Source: Benincasa hispida
Lineage: Eukaryota; Streptophyta; Magnoliopsida; Cucurbitales; Cucurbitaceae
NCBI RefSeq assembly: GCF_009727055.1
Contig: NC_052357.1
Coordinates: 82,870,156 to 82,934,155 of the forward strand
DNA length: 64,000 nucleotides
Direction of reading: 5' to 3'
Below the pieces are notes generated by a model that was given only the letters and a program-made list of their open reading frames with translations, ran no database searches and was not told the DNA's origin. A program made the translations under genes and the position numbers. This document shows, piece after piece, positions 23,941-35,744 of this stretch (within the stretch, counting starts at the first letter, position 1; each line of letters begins with the position of its first letter).

Positions 23941-25987
23941 TTAATTTTTATCTATTATTTCCAGTTTAGAACTTCCACTTTATTTTTAAACAAAAAAAAA
24001 AAAAAAAGAAAAAAAAAACCATGTCGTATATGAAACCATAATCTTTCACGGATACATTGCCAAATTTAATCAACGGTTAATCTGTGCCTCAATAAAAACT
24101 CGAACTTAATGAGGGTGGTAGTAATCGTATTTTGAATCAATCAATTACTTTGTTTTAAAATCAAACTTAAATTGTTGCAAAATTGATCTTTTTAAAATTA
24201 GTGAGATTACAAAGGTTTATATATTGTTTTCGGTTAAAAATAGTGGGTGAATTGAAAAAAAGAAGAAAAAAAAAGAAAAAAAAGGAAAATTACAACATTT
24301 AAATAAGCTTAGAATCTAATGTGATGAAACTAAAGGTCTAAAATGAACTTAGGAGTTAAAAATTAAGTTCCCCGTCCCCTCAAATAATATATATATATAT
24401 ATATATAGAAAAATATTTAAGTGAATTTCGAACAGTATTTATCTTTGTATATTTTACTAAATTGTTCAATCATAATTTATCATGTGGTAATTTTTTTTAA
24501 TATTTTAATATTTTTTTATGTGAGTGTAGAAAGGGATGCACAAAAATAAGAGCATCCCATCCAAATATTACCAATATATACATATATATGTATAATTTAT
24601 TTGTAAAAGAAGTTGGCAATACCGAGATTGAATTTAAGCCTAATAAATTTAAATCACGAGGAATCTAATACTTCCATAGTATTGTAGCACACAAAAGAAT
24701 CTGTTATATTGTAACACTTATTCTCTTAATTTTTATCTATTATTTTTAGTTTAGAATTTGGACTTCATTTTTTAACCCCCAAAAAGAAACACTGAAGTAC
24801 ATCATCCATCTTATATATCCAATTAGGGGTGTTTAAAAAATCCGATGATCCAAAAAATCCGATCAATCCAATCCAATCCATGCGATTTGGGTTAGTTATC
24901 AACTCATTTAGGTTGGTTGGATTCAAATAAATGAAAATTTTATGGGTCGAGTTGATTCCTGGTTCATCTAATATAACCAAAACCAATCCGAATTTATTAT
25001 TAATTTTAAAATATATTTTTTATTACTTATAACACAATTATTTATACATATATTGATTTTAATTTTATTTAATTTTAATATTTTTTTAAATAATTTATTT
25101 TTCAACAACTCTTAAAAGTAGTTTATTTGCATTTTAGAAAGAAAATTTTCACTATATAAATTGAAATTAAGTTGTTGATCCTAATTCAATATATGAAAAT
25201 AGTTAAATTAGATTTATATGAAAATAATTAAATTAGATTTTTACATATTTACATTTTACTTTTTTTAGAACAAAATTTTAAATAAATGATATGATTAATC
25301 CGAACCAAACCAACTCAAATATTTCATGGTTGGGTTGGGTTCATTTTTTAATAAGGGTTATTTGAGTTGAAAAATTTACTGTATGAACAATTGGATTAAG
25401 TCTAAAAAGACTTTCAACTCAACTTAATCCATGAACACGCCTATATCCAATCATAATTTTTTCATGAACAAACTTTATTTATTTATTTTTCAAATAAATT
25501 TTTTTATACGTGATAAAAATGATTCATAAATATGAAGTTGTTTTTCGAAACATAATGATACGAATGAAAATTACATTACCAAAAAAAGAAAAGAAAAAAA
25601 AATCCAAAACACGTTTAAGCAGTGAAAAACTATTTAAAACGGGAGGACAATAATTAAACAACAAGGATGGTATCAAGAGTCTTAAATGAAACAGTTTCGA
25701 CATTAATTATGAACCATTGAAAAAGTCGTACTCAAAAACTCTCAACCTTCCATTCGGTTGGACCATCATTAATTAATCAGCATAAAAAGCTTAATTAGTA
25801 CCGATTGTCATTGTAACAAATCTAATTAATTTACATTAATGACCATTAATTGAATCGGATCAAATTTTCGACCCAAACCCATCAAAGATCAAACAACAGA
25901 ACCAAAAAGATCAAATTTTTGTTGTTGGAGGGAGAGGAAAAAAAAAAAAAATAATCGAAGTTGAAAGAAACAATCCCTTTGTAATCT
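23941..25987. other. AT-rich intergenic DNA with a (TA)n run and a MITE-like element
   Basis: Contents: an A-rich tract at 23990-24018, AG/AA purine tracts at 24255-24292, a (TA)n run at 24386-24407, and a MITE-like block at 24825-25443 described separately. The final part is the 3' side of the ZCF37-like gene, including an A14-like run near 25938. No gene is seen. Confidence 0.45.
24824..25443. mobile_element. MITE-like element with CCAATC-rich core
   Basis: The ends read 'taggggtgtttaaa' (about 24824) and 'catgaacacgccta' (about 25442), an imperfect inverted repeat flanked by TA. The inside carries degenerate tandem words (aatccaatccaatcc; ttggttggattc; its complement 'gggttgggttc'). Two further blocks (31250-31745 and 58311-58818) share the ends but have different cores. 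Type unassigned. Confidence 0.4.
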
Positions 25988-26611
25988 TCACCCACTTCTG
26001 CGATGAGCTTGAATTGGAGAAGAAAGAGCAGAGGATCCATCTGGTTGTTTTTCCATCTTATTTGGAACCAAAATCCTTACCTTTTCCTTTCGTCTTGATT
26101 TCGATGAACTCTGTTTCAAAACAGGGACCAAATACCAAGCAATACAAGTGCACAAAATGGTCACTGATCTCCCAAAAACACTCAACAAAAACAGAATCAG
26201 TATCACTATGGCTGCAATATAATAAGATGGTTTGCTCAATCTCCTCAAATTTCTCGCACGTACGAGGTTGTTCTTGTTCTTGTGAGTTGTTAATTGTTTG
26301 TTCTGTTGAGACTTAATCGCCATGGCGTCTGAATCATTCGAGTTCTTGTCTTCTTTCTTGTCCTTCTGTTTCACCACGACAGGAACACACTCATCTGAAT
26401 TCTTGTAAGCAAAACGGACCATAACTATGTCTTCAGGGTCAGTTTGAGAGTAAATTTTCTTCCTTTTCTCATCAAGATCGGTTAAAAGGGCAGAGAATTT
26501 GTCGAGGCCACGGTCGGAGTAAGGATTTTTCTTGTCTTTGTTATGGGTTTTATGTCCATTTCTGGACTTTTTGGGAGTGGAATTGGGAGAAACTGATTCA
26601 TGAAGAGCCAT
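25988..26611 (-). CDS. ZCF37: ZCF37-like single-pass membrane protein
   Basis: A single-exon frame of 207 residues. Residues 1-30 are basic and hydrophilic. Residues 29-57 (NPYSDRGLDKFSALLTDLDEKRKKIYSQ) form the conserved block that I recognise from the plant ZCF37 family; DIVMVRFAYKNSDECVPVVVK follows at 61-81. Residues 82-127 are Lys/Asn/Gln-rich. A strongly hydrophobic segment at about 130-166 predicts one membrane span, or two very short ones, and a basic tail follows (KSRRKEK at 171-177). The biochemical function of the family is unknown. A TATAAATG box lies about 115 bases upstream of the start. The gene stands alone, with inverted transposon copies on both sides. Family call fairly confident; localisation inferred from the hydrophobic segment. 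Confidence 0.8.
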   Translation of the reverse strand: MALHESVSPNSTPKKSRNGHKTHNKDKKNPYSDRGLDKFSALLTDLDEKRKKIYSQTDPEDIVMVRFAYKNSDECVPVVVKQKDKKEDKNSNDSDAMAIKSQQNKQLTTHKNKNNLVRARNLRRLSKPSYYIAAIVILILFLLSVFGRSVTILCTCIAWYLVPVLKQSSSKSRRKEKVRILVPNKMEKQPDGSSALSSPIQAHRRSG

Positions 26612-26724
26612 TACTGATGGAGAAGAAAAGGGTTGACTTAGTTTAGAAGAACAGAGTTGCTGTTTTGAAGAAGGGGTTTGTTATGAGAGCAAAATGGAGA
26701 AGAAATTTGTGGGTTTATAATAGT

Positions 26725-26732
26725 CATTTATA
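26725..26732 (-). promoter_or_regulatory. TATA box of the ZCF37-like gene
   Basis: CTCTATAAATG on the minus strand, about 115 bases before the start codon at 26611. This spacing fits a leader of about 80 bases. Supported by position and consensus only. Confidence 0.5.
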
Positions 26733-26739
26733 GAGAGGA

Positions 26740-27554
26740 TGAGAAGACCAGATCCAAGCTAATAGTTTGGTCAAATTGAAATCTTGATTTTTTTTTTTAA
26801 AAAACAGTATTTAATATTTTTTTAATTGATAAAATATACAATAGTATAGAAGCTTCGTGGGCTGTTGATTTGTTTGACTTTTTTAGAGCAGAGAATGGGT
26901 ATGATATTCGTTAAATAAATTGATAGTGTAACTTGGAGAGGGGGTTTTAATTCGTCAACAAGCAAAGCAAACATATGCTATAAGTCATAAAAATAAAATA
27001 TGTAGCATAAAAGTTCAACGCATGAATTAAAATTTTATTTTAAGTTTTGATAATTATTAACAAAGAAATGTTTGAAGCGGATTTAATCAAGATTTTATAT
27101 AGAAAATTATCTTATTGTGCAACCAAGAATCAAGAATGATTGGTATCTTGGAATGAGTTTCATTATAAAAGAATTTGAAAAATAATCTTGTTTGCTTTCT
27201 AGAAAGAAAAGAAATCTGTGTTTCCACAATTTTTAAAGAAGTTATTAGCCATTACACATGTGGCATGTTCTATTTACCTTCATCCAAGATTGATTTTTTT
27301 TTTTTTAAAAAAAAAAATTATTTTAGATTTTGACTTTGATTTCATCAACAACGTACTGAATTTCATCGTAATGTTTATTTTTTGCCGTCGGGATTTTGGA
27401 AAGAGATATATTTCGTAATAATTTCTTTAAAAGAAAAACAAAAACTCAACCATTTTCACGATGGGATGCAAGGCTAAGCGCCGATGTGACCCCTGGGGAC
27501 ATCATATCTATGAAATACATTTCATTTCTTTAGTTCTTGTCTCATGGTCATTTA
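26740..27554. other. AT-rich intergenic DNA
   Basis: Upstream of the ZCF37-like gene. There are poly-T/poly-A tracts at 26788-26800 and 27295-27318. No gene or RNA was recognised. Confidence 0.4.
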
Positions 27555-28242
27555 GAGCCTGTTTGGGTTTAAGAGTGGAGCAGGTGGAGTGAGCTATTAG
27601 ACTTCAAGTACTTTTAGTTGGAACTCCAATTTTATCCTCAGATTATAATCCTAGGGAACACTGTTTCCAACCCACGATCAATGTCGTTTACTATTTGCAA
27701 CATCTCCTCTTTTCTACCTCATCATTTCTGTTTTCATTCTTGTCTGATCGAACATTATGCTCAAATCTGGTTTCATACTTCCTTCTCTCTACTTCTCCGA
27801 CTTTAGATCTAGTTTCGGTGCCGTCTCCAGATCAGGTTTCACATTTCTTCATCTTTGTCAGTTCCATCGCCATCGAAACTAGATCTGTAGATGGGTCTAA
27901 CGTACCAAACCATATGAATGATGGTGTACCTATTCATGAATCACAGGATTTGAACATCCCCATGATATCTAGTCAAGGAATGGACATGTCACAAGATGAC
28001 ATGCATGGTACACGTACTGGTTGAAGCACTGAAGGAGGAAATGGTTCGAAAGGAAGTAAGATGAAGCGAAGTAGGAATCAATATGAAACAGCAGAGATTG
28101 TTAGGAACGCGATGGAGTTCGCAAATGACCAATTAAAGGCGATTGCAGAATGGCTGAAAGAGAAGCGTGCAACCGAAGTCGAACTACGTGCGAAAGTTGT
28201 AAACCAACTCCAAGACATTCATGAATTGCATACCAGAGTGAA

Positions 28243-30537
28243 TGTAACATCTCGAATTTCAGGAAAATTTAAATTAATTATCTAAAATTATTGAGTTTAA
28301 ATTTCTCTTTCATTTGGAAAATTGAGATTAAATTGAAATAATTGGAAAACTTTTATTGGTTAAATTGAATTTAATTGATTAGATATTCGAACTAATTATC
28401 ATGAAAATATTGAATTTTACTTCCCTTTGATTTTGGATTTTAGGGCCAACTTTAAAAAAAAATTAAAGAGATAATTAATTTTATGTGATTTTGAATTGAT
28501 TTAAATATTTGGAAGGATTTAATTTATATCAAATTGATGGATGTTATTCCATTTAATTTTGATTTTTGAAATAAGATAATTTGAAAAGTTAATTGATTTA
28601 TAAATTTAATAGAATCTTTGGAGATTTTGGAGATATTGTGATAAAATATTTTATTTATCTTTTCAAAATTAAAAAAAAAAAATTGAGATTTTTTTTTTCG
28701 AAATTAAATGAGAGTGAAAAGAGGACAAAAATTTGGAGAGAAAGCAATTCGGTTTTTCATCAGCTTCCACAAAATTGTCGATTTCTGGAGTTTGAACCGT
28801 TGGATCGTGCTCAAATTTGATCAGAAGTCATAGTTTTATTTTGAATGGTTTGATCATTGTTTAAAGCTCTGGGTTTGTTTGTAATCGCTGCTGAATAAAA
28901 TCTGTAAAACTAGAAATTTCCCTTCTCTCTCACTCTCGCAAACCTTCCTCATGCAAGGCCTTCAGTACCAGTCGTGAGACTAAACAATTTATGCCATCCG
29001 ACACCAACACCCGCTGCCTATCTATGGTAGCCATGAGCCGACGCGCCATCTATCGCCACTGCCTGATCTTTGCCGGAAGCTTGAGAAAAACCTTGGGTAA
29101 GACTTATTTTCCTTATAATTTGGGAGGTGAAATTCACCCATTTGATTTTAGGTTAAATTAGTAACCTGAAACTTAGATTCAAGATTTGGAAGTTTTGAGG
29201 CATTGACCATCAAGCTAGAGACCATTTTTCGTTTTGCAGAAAATTGGTAAAGAGTGGAAAATTAAGTTATTGATTTTGGATTTAATTCTTGATCAAATTG
29301 GCTAATTGAATTGAGTTTTGGAATTTTTCTTGGACCAAGCCACAACTTTAGGTTGATTCAAGTGTGCTAAAGAAATTCTAAGGAGATTTTGTTTTACGTT
29401 TTTTACCAAGTTGAGGTAAGTGGTACCATTACCGGTGCCTTTGTGCCAGACGACTTAGTTTAGAATTATAAAGTTAACTAATGGACTCTTGAAGCATGAT
29501 TTTTTCATTATATTTGTTGCATGACAGTTATAAGTATTATGAGCATGTTCGAATTTCTAATAAGTACTGATATTATGTATGTGGTGCATGAATAGACCAA
29601 TAGAGTGGTTTACCTTGACACATGTTTTATTTCAGAGGACCTACGAGTTTAGTTTCATGTTTGACGGTGTGTATACGGGCCGCTAGACATGCGTGAGTCG
29701 AAAGGTTCACGTTCATATGCCTACGGGCGGCTAGACATGCATGAGCCGACAGGTTTACGTTCATGTTATTTTTATTTTCATGTTTCATGTTTGACGGTGT
29801 GCCTATGGGCCGCTAGACATGCGTGAGCCGACAAGTTTATGTTCATGTTATTTTCATGTTTGACGGCGAGCCTACGGGCCGCTAGACATGCGTGAGCCGA
29901 CAGGTTTACGTTCATGTTATTTCCATGTTTGATGGTGTGTGGGCTGCTAGACGTACGTGAGTTGACAGGTTTAAGTTTATGTTATTTTTATGTTTGACGG
30001 TGTGCCTACGGGCCGCTAGACATGCGTATCAAGGCAAGATTATACGTCTTTTGATTTTCCTTTCATCATCAAAAATCGATGTAGCTGTATGAGCCACGAG
30101 CTATTTTTCTTTGCTCATGGATGCATAGCCTGATCCCGGTAATGGGATCACTTACTGAGTATTTTATACTCAACCTTTCTTAATTTATATTTTTCAGGTA
30201 AGGATATGAACGGACCGGCGGGTGACGAGAGGGACCTGTGATCGTACTATATGGGACATGTAAATCTCTTCCGCTCAGCTTACGTTTTCAAGCTATTTAA
30301 AAGCTTTGATTTGAAACTAAATGTTGGTCAAAATTTTATTTGTTTAAGTTATTTTTTTTCTTCATTATTTTAGAGGCCCCGAACAAAGGTTTTTCTTATT
30401 TATTATTTAGTTTGGAAAATTGTCTTTATTATTTTAATGAAAATTTATTTTCCTCAATGATCAAAATATTTTGAATGTAAATGTGTAATTATGAGTAACG
30501 ACCCTTATAAGAGTACTCAAAAGGTCGGGTCGTTACA
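28243..30537 (+). mobile_element. Solo LTR with perfect 5-bp target duplication
   Basis: The block starts TGTAACATCTCG and ends GGTCGTTACA, with TGTAAC/GTTACA inverted ends. It is flanked by GTGAA at 28238-28242 and 30538-30542. It is 2295 bp long and has no gag or pol, so it is a solo LTR, most likely Ty3/Gypsy by length and ends. The site is inside the Myb/SANT-like reading frame, and removing it restores the frame. An internal direct-repeat cluster lies at 29655-30030. Confidence 0.85.
29655..30030 (+). repeat. Six direct repeats (about 48-82 bp) inside the solo LTR
   Basis: The word GCTAGACATGCGTGAG recurs, with small changes, at 29682, 29730, 29812, 29881, 29946 and 30015. It is embedded in a longer unit that includes 'tgtttgacggtgtgcctacg' and 'ccgacaggtttacgttcatg'. 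Spacings are 48, 82, 69, 65 and 69 bases, so the basic unit is about 69 bp with indels. Confidence 0.8.
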
Positions 30538-31249
30538 GTGAAGCTTATGCAAATCATATTCCGTAGTGTGCAAGATATAGAGAGTTTCGTATCCGTTCCC
30601 ATAGCCCTGAAGTTGGACTATTGTACCCTCCTTCTTGAAGAGAATGTTTGATCAACCCGTGTTTTGGACTACTTTTTAGTAATGAATAATGATTACTTTG
30701 TTTCAATTATGCATTTAAGTTTGTAGTATAGTTGGTATGAAATCTTCCTGGTCATATTTTAATCATGCAATCATGAATTAGTTAGTTTATCTTACATTTT
30801 TTTGTACCTCCAAAAAAGAGAGATTTATATATAAAGCACATAAATTGCATTTAAAGTAATTTACATTTTTTTTCCCTTTCTTTTTGGCCATGTTAACCAA
30901 GGTACCTCCCAAAATGACAAAAAAGAAAAATGGTGGTTAGTTTTTAGCATAAATTACAAGCAAATTGATCTTGTATAAATTGGTAGAACATATAATCTTA
31001 ATTATATTTTCAAAATATTATGCATAATTATTAGTATTATAAAAGATGGTAATAAAAAAAGTTACACACGGTCTAAAATAATCTACATTCAAATTACATA
31101 CTCTTATAATTCAGACTATGATAACCTACACTCTAAACACAAAGTATTATAAAACACAGACTATTATAATCGTCTGCATCCAAAAACAGACAATTTATTA
31201 TAATTTATATACTATAATAACCTATTCTGCGCCCCAAACACCCTCCATG

Positions 31250-31745
31250 TAGGGTGGAAATGGTTCGGTTCGGTGGTCAAACCTAACCGAACCGCATTTT
31301 TTAAAATGTGAAACCGAACCGAATCGATTTATTGGTTCAAACCAAACCGAATCGAACCGCATATATGTGGTTCGGTTCGGTTTCAAATTCGGTTTTGGAA
31401 TTTTTAAAAAACCATGTTATATTATTTTTAATTAAAAAACGATTCGGTTCGGTTCGGTTTTAAATTCGATTTTGTTCTTTAAATTAAAAGCGGTTCAGTT
31501 TTAAATTCGGTTTTACTCTTTTTTTAAATATATAAATAAATAAATATATACATTAGTTAAAAACGGTTCGGTTCGGTTTCAAATTCGGTTTTTGAAAGTG
31601 AAATCGAACCGAACCGAATCAATTCGGTTTCAAAATTTCTTCAAACCAGATCGAACCGCATTTTTCGGTTTCACTGAGTTTTTAGTTTGGTTCGGTTCAA
31701 TTTTTAAAAACGGTTCGATTTTTTGGGTTTGAATGATCACCCCTA
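31250..31745. mobile_element. MITE-like element with an AACCG/CGGTT core
   Basis: The ends are 'tagggtggaaatgg' and 'gaatgatcaccccta', an imperfect inverted repeat next to TA. The core is dense in GGTTCGGTTCGG and its complement and can fold extensively. No coding capacity. It belongs by its ends with 24824-25443 and 58311-58818. Confidence 0.45.
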
Positions 31746-32592
31746 CTTCCATATGTTTGCGAGCAAATACAGAATAACTGTTACAATATTAAAAAAAAAA
31801 AAAAAAGCTGCAATATTACGGAACTATTAAATTCCTCATCACTTCTGGATGATAGAGATTTATTAGGATTAAATTCAATTGAGTATTGCTAACTCGGTTA
31901 TTATTATTATTATTTGAGGGGGGATTTAATTTTTACCACCAAGTATCAATTTTCATCTTAATCCCTTAATTTCATCAAATTAGATTTTAAGCTTCTATCT
32001 ATTCAATTTTTGCCAACTCACCCACTAAAATAATATAACAAACCGTTGTAATCTTACTAATTCTAATAATATCAATTTTGCAATAATTTAAGTTTATTTT
32101 TTAAAAAACAAAGCAATTCATTAATCACAAAACATAGTTACAACCACCCTCGATTATTCCTTAATACACAGATTAACTTGAATAAATTTAGCCATGTATT
32201 AATGTAGTTTTTCTTTGAAATTCTATCCAGCCTTGTATTAATGTAATTTTTCTTTGAAATTCTATCAATTTTCTTTTCTCTTTCAAAAAGGAAAAGGAAA
32301 AATAAAAAAATAAATCTTTTCAATTTTGTACCATACACATATTTTATTTTTCATTGAAGGCATATGAGGATGCTTTTCTTAACGAATTTTGGAACAAAAA
32401 TTTAGTAAAGGATAGAAACTGCAACATTTTTTTTAAGTTTAAGGTTAAAACTAAATTACTTATCTAAGTTTAGGGTGGAATTTGATAAAATTAAAAATTT
32501 ATTGTGGTGAAAATTGATATAGCTTAACTTCAGGTATCCCCTATCAAAATATTTTGTTTTAGTCTTCAATTTTGCATTAAAAGGGGAGGCTA
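31746..32592. other. AT-rich intergenic DNA
   Basis: Holds an A-tract near 31790-31806 and a short tandem duplication of about 50 bases at 32190-32270 ('attaatgtagtttttctttgaaattctatc', twice). No gene is seen. Confidence 0.4.
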
Positions 32593-34749
32593 TGTCGTGC
32601 TCTTCAATATGAATATTTCTTAATCTAAATACAATGTTTTCTCTAATTAAATCCAAGTATAAATATAATTAGAGTATGCCTCAGTGTGATCCAAGTGTCG
32701 AACTCAGAAACATGCGATTAAAATGTGTTGTAATGTTTTGCTCGATCTTGACACAGTGTTTTGATTGTAAAGTAGGCGATGAAAAACTGTGTCTAACTAT
32801 CCTATTTACTTCTAAGTGATGGGATGGATAAAGTAGATGTGATGATAATTGCAATTCAAAATAACGCAGTGTGGGACGAGAATGGATGAAATAACAATAG
32901 AGGAATAGGGTTGAGAAAAATTCACCAACATTTACTCAAGAAACTCATAATTAACGAACTTCAACTCTCGATTTTTTATGCCACATTACCCTATTTCTAG
33001 GATGCATGTGACAAGTTTTGATTGCGAAAGACTATCTTTATCTCTAAAGTTCCTTCTTTCATTGTTAAACTGATTCCACGATCGCTTCCTTTCTTAAGGC
33101 GTTGATTGTTATGTACTTAGATCAATCTCTTAGCAATTCCATGAGTACATGTTAGAACAAGATGTACACTTATTTATGCATGACTTAGTAAAAAAATGTC
33201 AGCTACTCTCCCTCAACCCATGGATAATTTAGCTACTCATGCTTGTGGAAATAGACAGAGTAGTATGAAATGTGGACTGAATTACATTCATATTAAGAAT
33301 AATATTCTTCAACCACTACACTTAATACAAATATAAATGAATAAAATATGCAAGAAATAAAAGAGAAGTGAAGAAATCAAGTCGTAGGTGACAATCTCTT
33401 ACTCCTTAAGGCTTTTGGAGGTGATTGCTTTATGCTGACTGCAATGATTTGGAGGAACTCCCTCTCATTTCCCGGATAATTATCAAGCTCTCACTTAAAA
33501 TTCTCACAAGAAAAGCTTGGGGGAATGGTGGTTATGGCGTACTTAGAGCTGGGTTTTGACAAAACTTCTCCTCTTTCGATGGATGAAGTTGATTTCAACT
33601 TCTTGGATGGGCTATTTATAGGCATAAAAAAGTGAAGGTCATCGCCTCTTTCTAATGATGGTTCGATGCCTTGCATTAAATTCCATGCCCTATGCCCTAC
33701 TGCACCGCCTGCTATGCATCAGAGATCCACTGGCTATGTAATGAACCTATCACATCGGCCACCAACTTGCTCTGTTGACTTGACTTCTACTATTCACGCA
33801 TTTATCATTTTCTGTTTGTTGTGTTTTGCTTCATCGCGTGGTACTATACGTTACAAAGTTGGTGTTGAAATGATATGTTTTCGGCTGCAACTTGTTTCAC
33901 TTTCTTTTTCATTCATCCTGCGTCTAATAGTGACATGTTTCATACTTTTTTGTTTCAAGGATTGTTAGTTTTGTATGCTTGTGATCGCTTGATGTGATTA
34001 ATTGCGTGATTTTCTTATCAAGCAAACACATTTTCTATGGCTTTCTCTAATTGTTTTAGAACAAAGAGACAAAATAAATTGTATTTCTACAAGTTATCAC
34101 ACTCCAAAATTTAAGGCAATGCTTGTTCTCAAGCATATATTTAAAGTCCTAATATATATCTCAACTCATTCTGATGCGTCAGCTAAACCTCTCAAAGTGC
34201 TTCCTAATTCTAGATTCATCAGACTAGCATTTTTCCTTGGGTTTATTTTCCTTCTTATGAAAATATTTCCAGCCCTTAGATGCAGCAAGCTTATTCTTCA
34301 AAAGTCACTTACTCATTTCCAAGCCATCTTATATTTCTTTTTAAAAAATAGGCTTATGATTTAGAGTAGACAAAAGTTTCTCCTTGATATTTTCTTCTCT
34401 CTCTTCTTTTTTGCGTTGATCCAAGCATGTCAACTTCATTTTGACTTTGCTCCCATGAGTGTCATCCACGCATCTAACTATGAGGAAGGTGCCCTTCTCA
34501 GAATTAACTCATGCATTTGCAAATTTCTTTTTAATATAGGCAGTGGAGTTATGATCTTTTCTCCATTGATCATGATTCTCACATTCATTTTGGCTTGCCC
34601 CCACGAGTGTCATGCGGACATCCTAAAGGAACCGTTGCAGGTCCTTGAGCAGAAACGGGATCGGACCCAAAATCCAAATTTTACAAAATTAACAATTTTA
34701 CAGAAGAAACATAATATTATGCATTTAAGATAAATTACAACATGCTAAA

Positions 34750-35515
34750 AGAAAAAAATAAAAGAGAATAGGTAGATGAAAATTAACCTTTGAAAAACGA
34801 TTTCTTCACGTTTATCCTCTCTGCAAAAAATTATGAACTCGAAATCTCATAATGGACACCACCACTTGATTTCCTCTGTATTCTCTGGGATGAGAATGTT
34901 GGGAGATTGGGGAAGATTAACTATTATAGAACCATTATGTAAAAACCTAAAGGAAGAAAAAGATGAAGAATCAATTCAACCCACCTTCTCCCACTAACAT
35001 GTAGTAGAGAGAAAAAAAGGGAGGGAATTACAACTCCCTCCCTAAAATTATTTTTAAAAAATAAATTTAATAAATAGAATTAATTTTAATAAAACATTAA
35101 TATATATTTATATGATAACTATTTTATCATACAGTATATATTGAACTATATGTTATATCAAATATAACATATATCTAATAGTTTAATATTGTATCAATTA
35201 CAATATAACATATACTTTAATTCTCTCAACAATGATATTTAATATAAACCCCATTTATATTAAATTTAATTATATGAATCCAATTCATATACTTAATATT
35301 TGAATCATATTCAAATATTTCCTCTTAAATAAACTTTATATTATAATACATCAAATATATTATAATAATTCTATCATATATAATTAAATTAAATTAATTA
35401 TATCACATATAATTAATTCTCTCAGTTGATTTAAATAATTCAAACTAATCCAAAATTGATTCTCGTAAACCCCCGTTGAGTTACAGAGGGGACCTCATAG
35501 ACCTATAACTTCATT
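34750..35515 (-). mobile_element. Partial Copia-type LTR, reversed
   Basis: The reverse complement of this block matches 5097-5600: GAGATCCCCTC..., 'gagaatcaa.ttttggattaatttgaatt', 'attaattatatatgatataatt', 'tatttgaatatgattcaaat' and 'ggagggagttac'. It is the 3' half of the same LTR family found at 1.5-8.5 kb. It lies inside the Gypsy element. Edges are approximate. Confidence 0.55.
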
Positions 35516-35744
35516 CCAAATGTATACCGATTTTGTTTTTTATTGTTAGTTTATATATATTCTTTCTGTAAGTTCTCCAGTGGTGATGACAACGAAGATG
35601 GTTGTTGTGATGGGCTAGGCACTTGAGCATGTCGTTGCTGTCCTTGGTGGAACCCAGGTGGTCCACTTCTATTCATACCACAGTTACCATGTTAATCTGC
35701 ATTAGATTATTGATTACCTCCCCAGGAAAAATCTGGGCGATCCT

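Larger units (their letters stand above)
27695..30651 (+). pseudogene. Myb/SANT-like transposon protein, interrupted
   Basis: The pieces are 27695-28024 (ends in a stop after MDMSQDDMHGTRTG), 28061-28242 (KRSRNQYETAEIVRNAMEF onward) and, after the solo LTR, 30543-30651 (ends LEENV, stop TGA). It is homologous to the broken gene at 23121-23795. An early stop at 28022 and the insertion at 28243 make it non-functional. Confidence 0.5.
27555..31245 (+). mobile_element. Transposon copy 2 with Myb/SANT-like ORF, split by a solo LTR
   Basis: This is a plus-strand homologue of the block at 22625-23940. It starts about 'gagcctgtttgggtttaagagtgga' and ends about 'ctgcgccccaaacaccctcc'. The coding remnant runs through 27695-28242 and resumes at 30543-30651. 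Removing the insertion restores ELHTRVKLMQIIFRSVQ, matching copy 1. The tail at 31060-31240 repeats the phrase 'actattataatc...' found reversed at 22650-22690. Without the insertion the element is about 1.4 kb, close to copy 1. Confidence 0.55.

Noticed and set aside
29655..30030. Regularly spaced repeats that might suggest a CRISPR array
   Set aside because: The units are contiguous diverged repeats without unique spacers, in a plant LTR.
31250..31745. AACCG-rich stretch as an interstitial telomere
   Set aside because: Plant telomere repeats are TTTAGGG; this core is a different pentamer-like word inside a MITE-like block.
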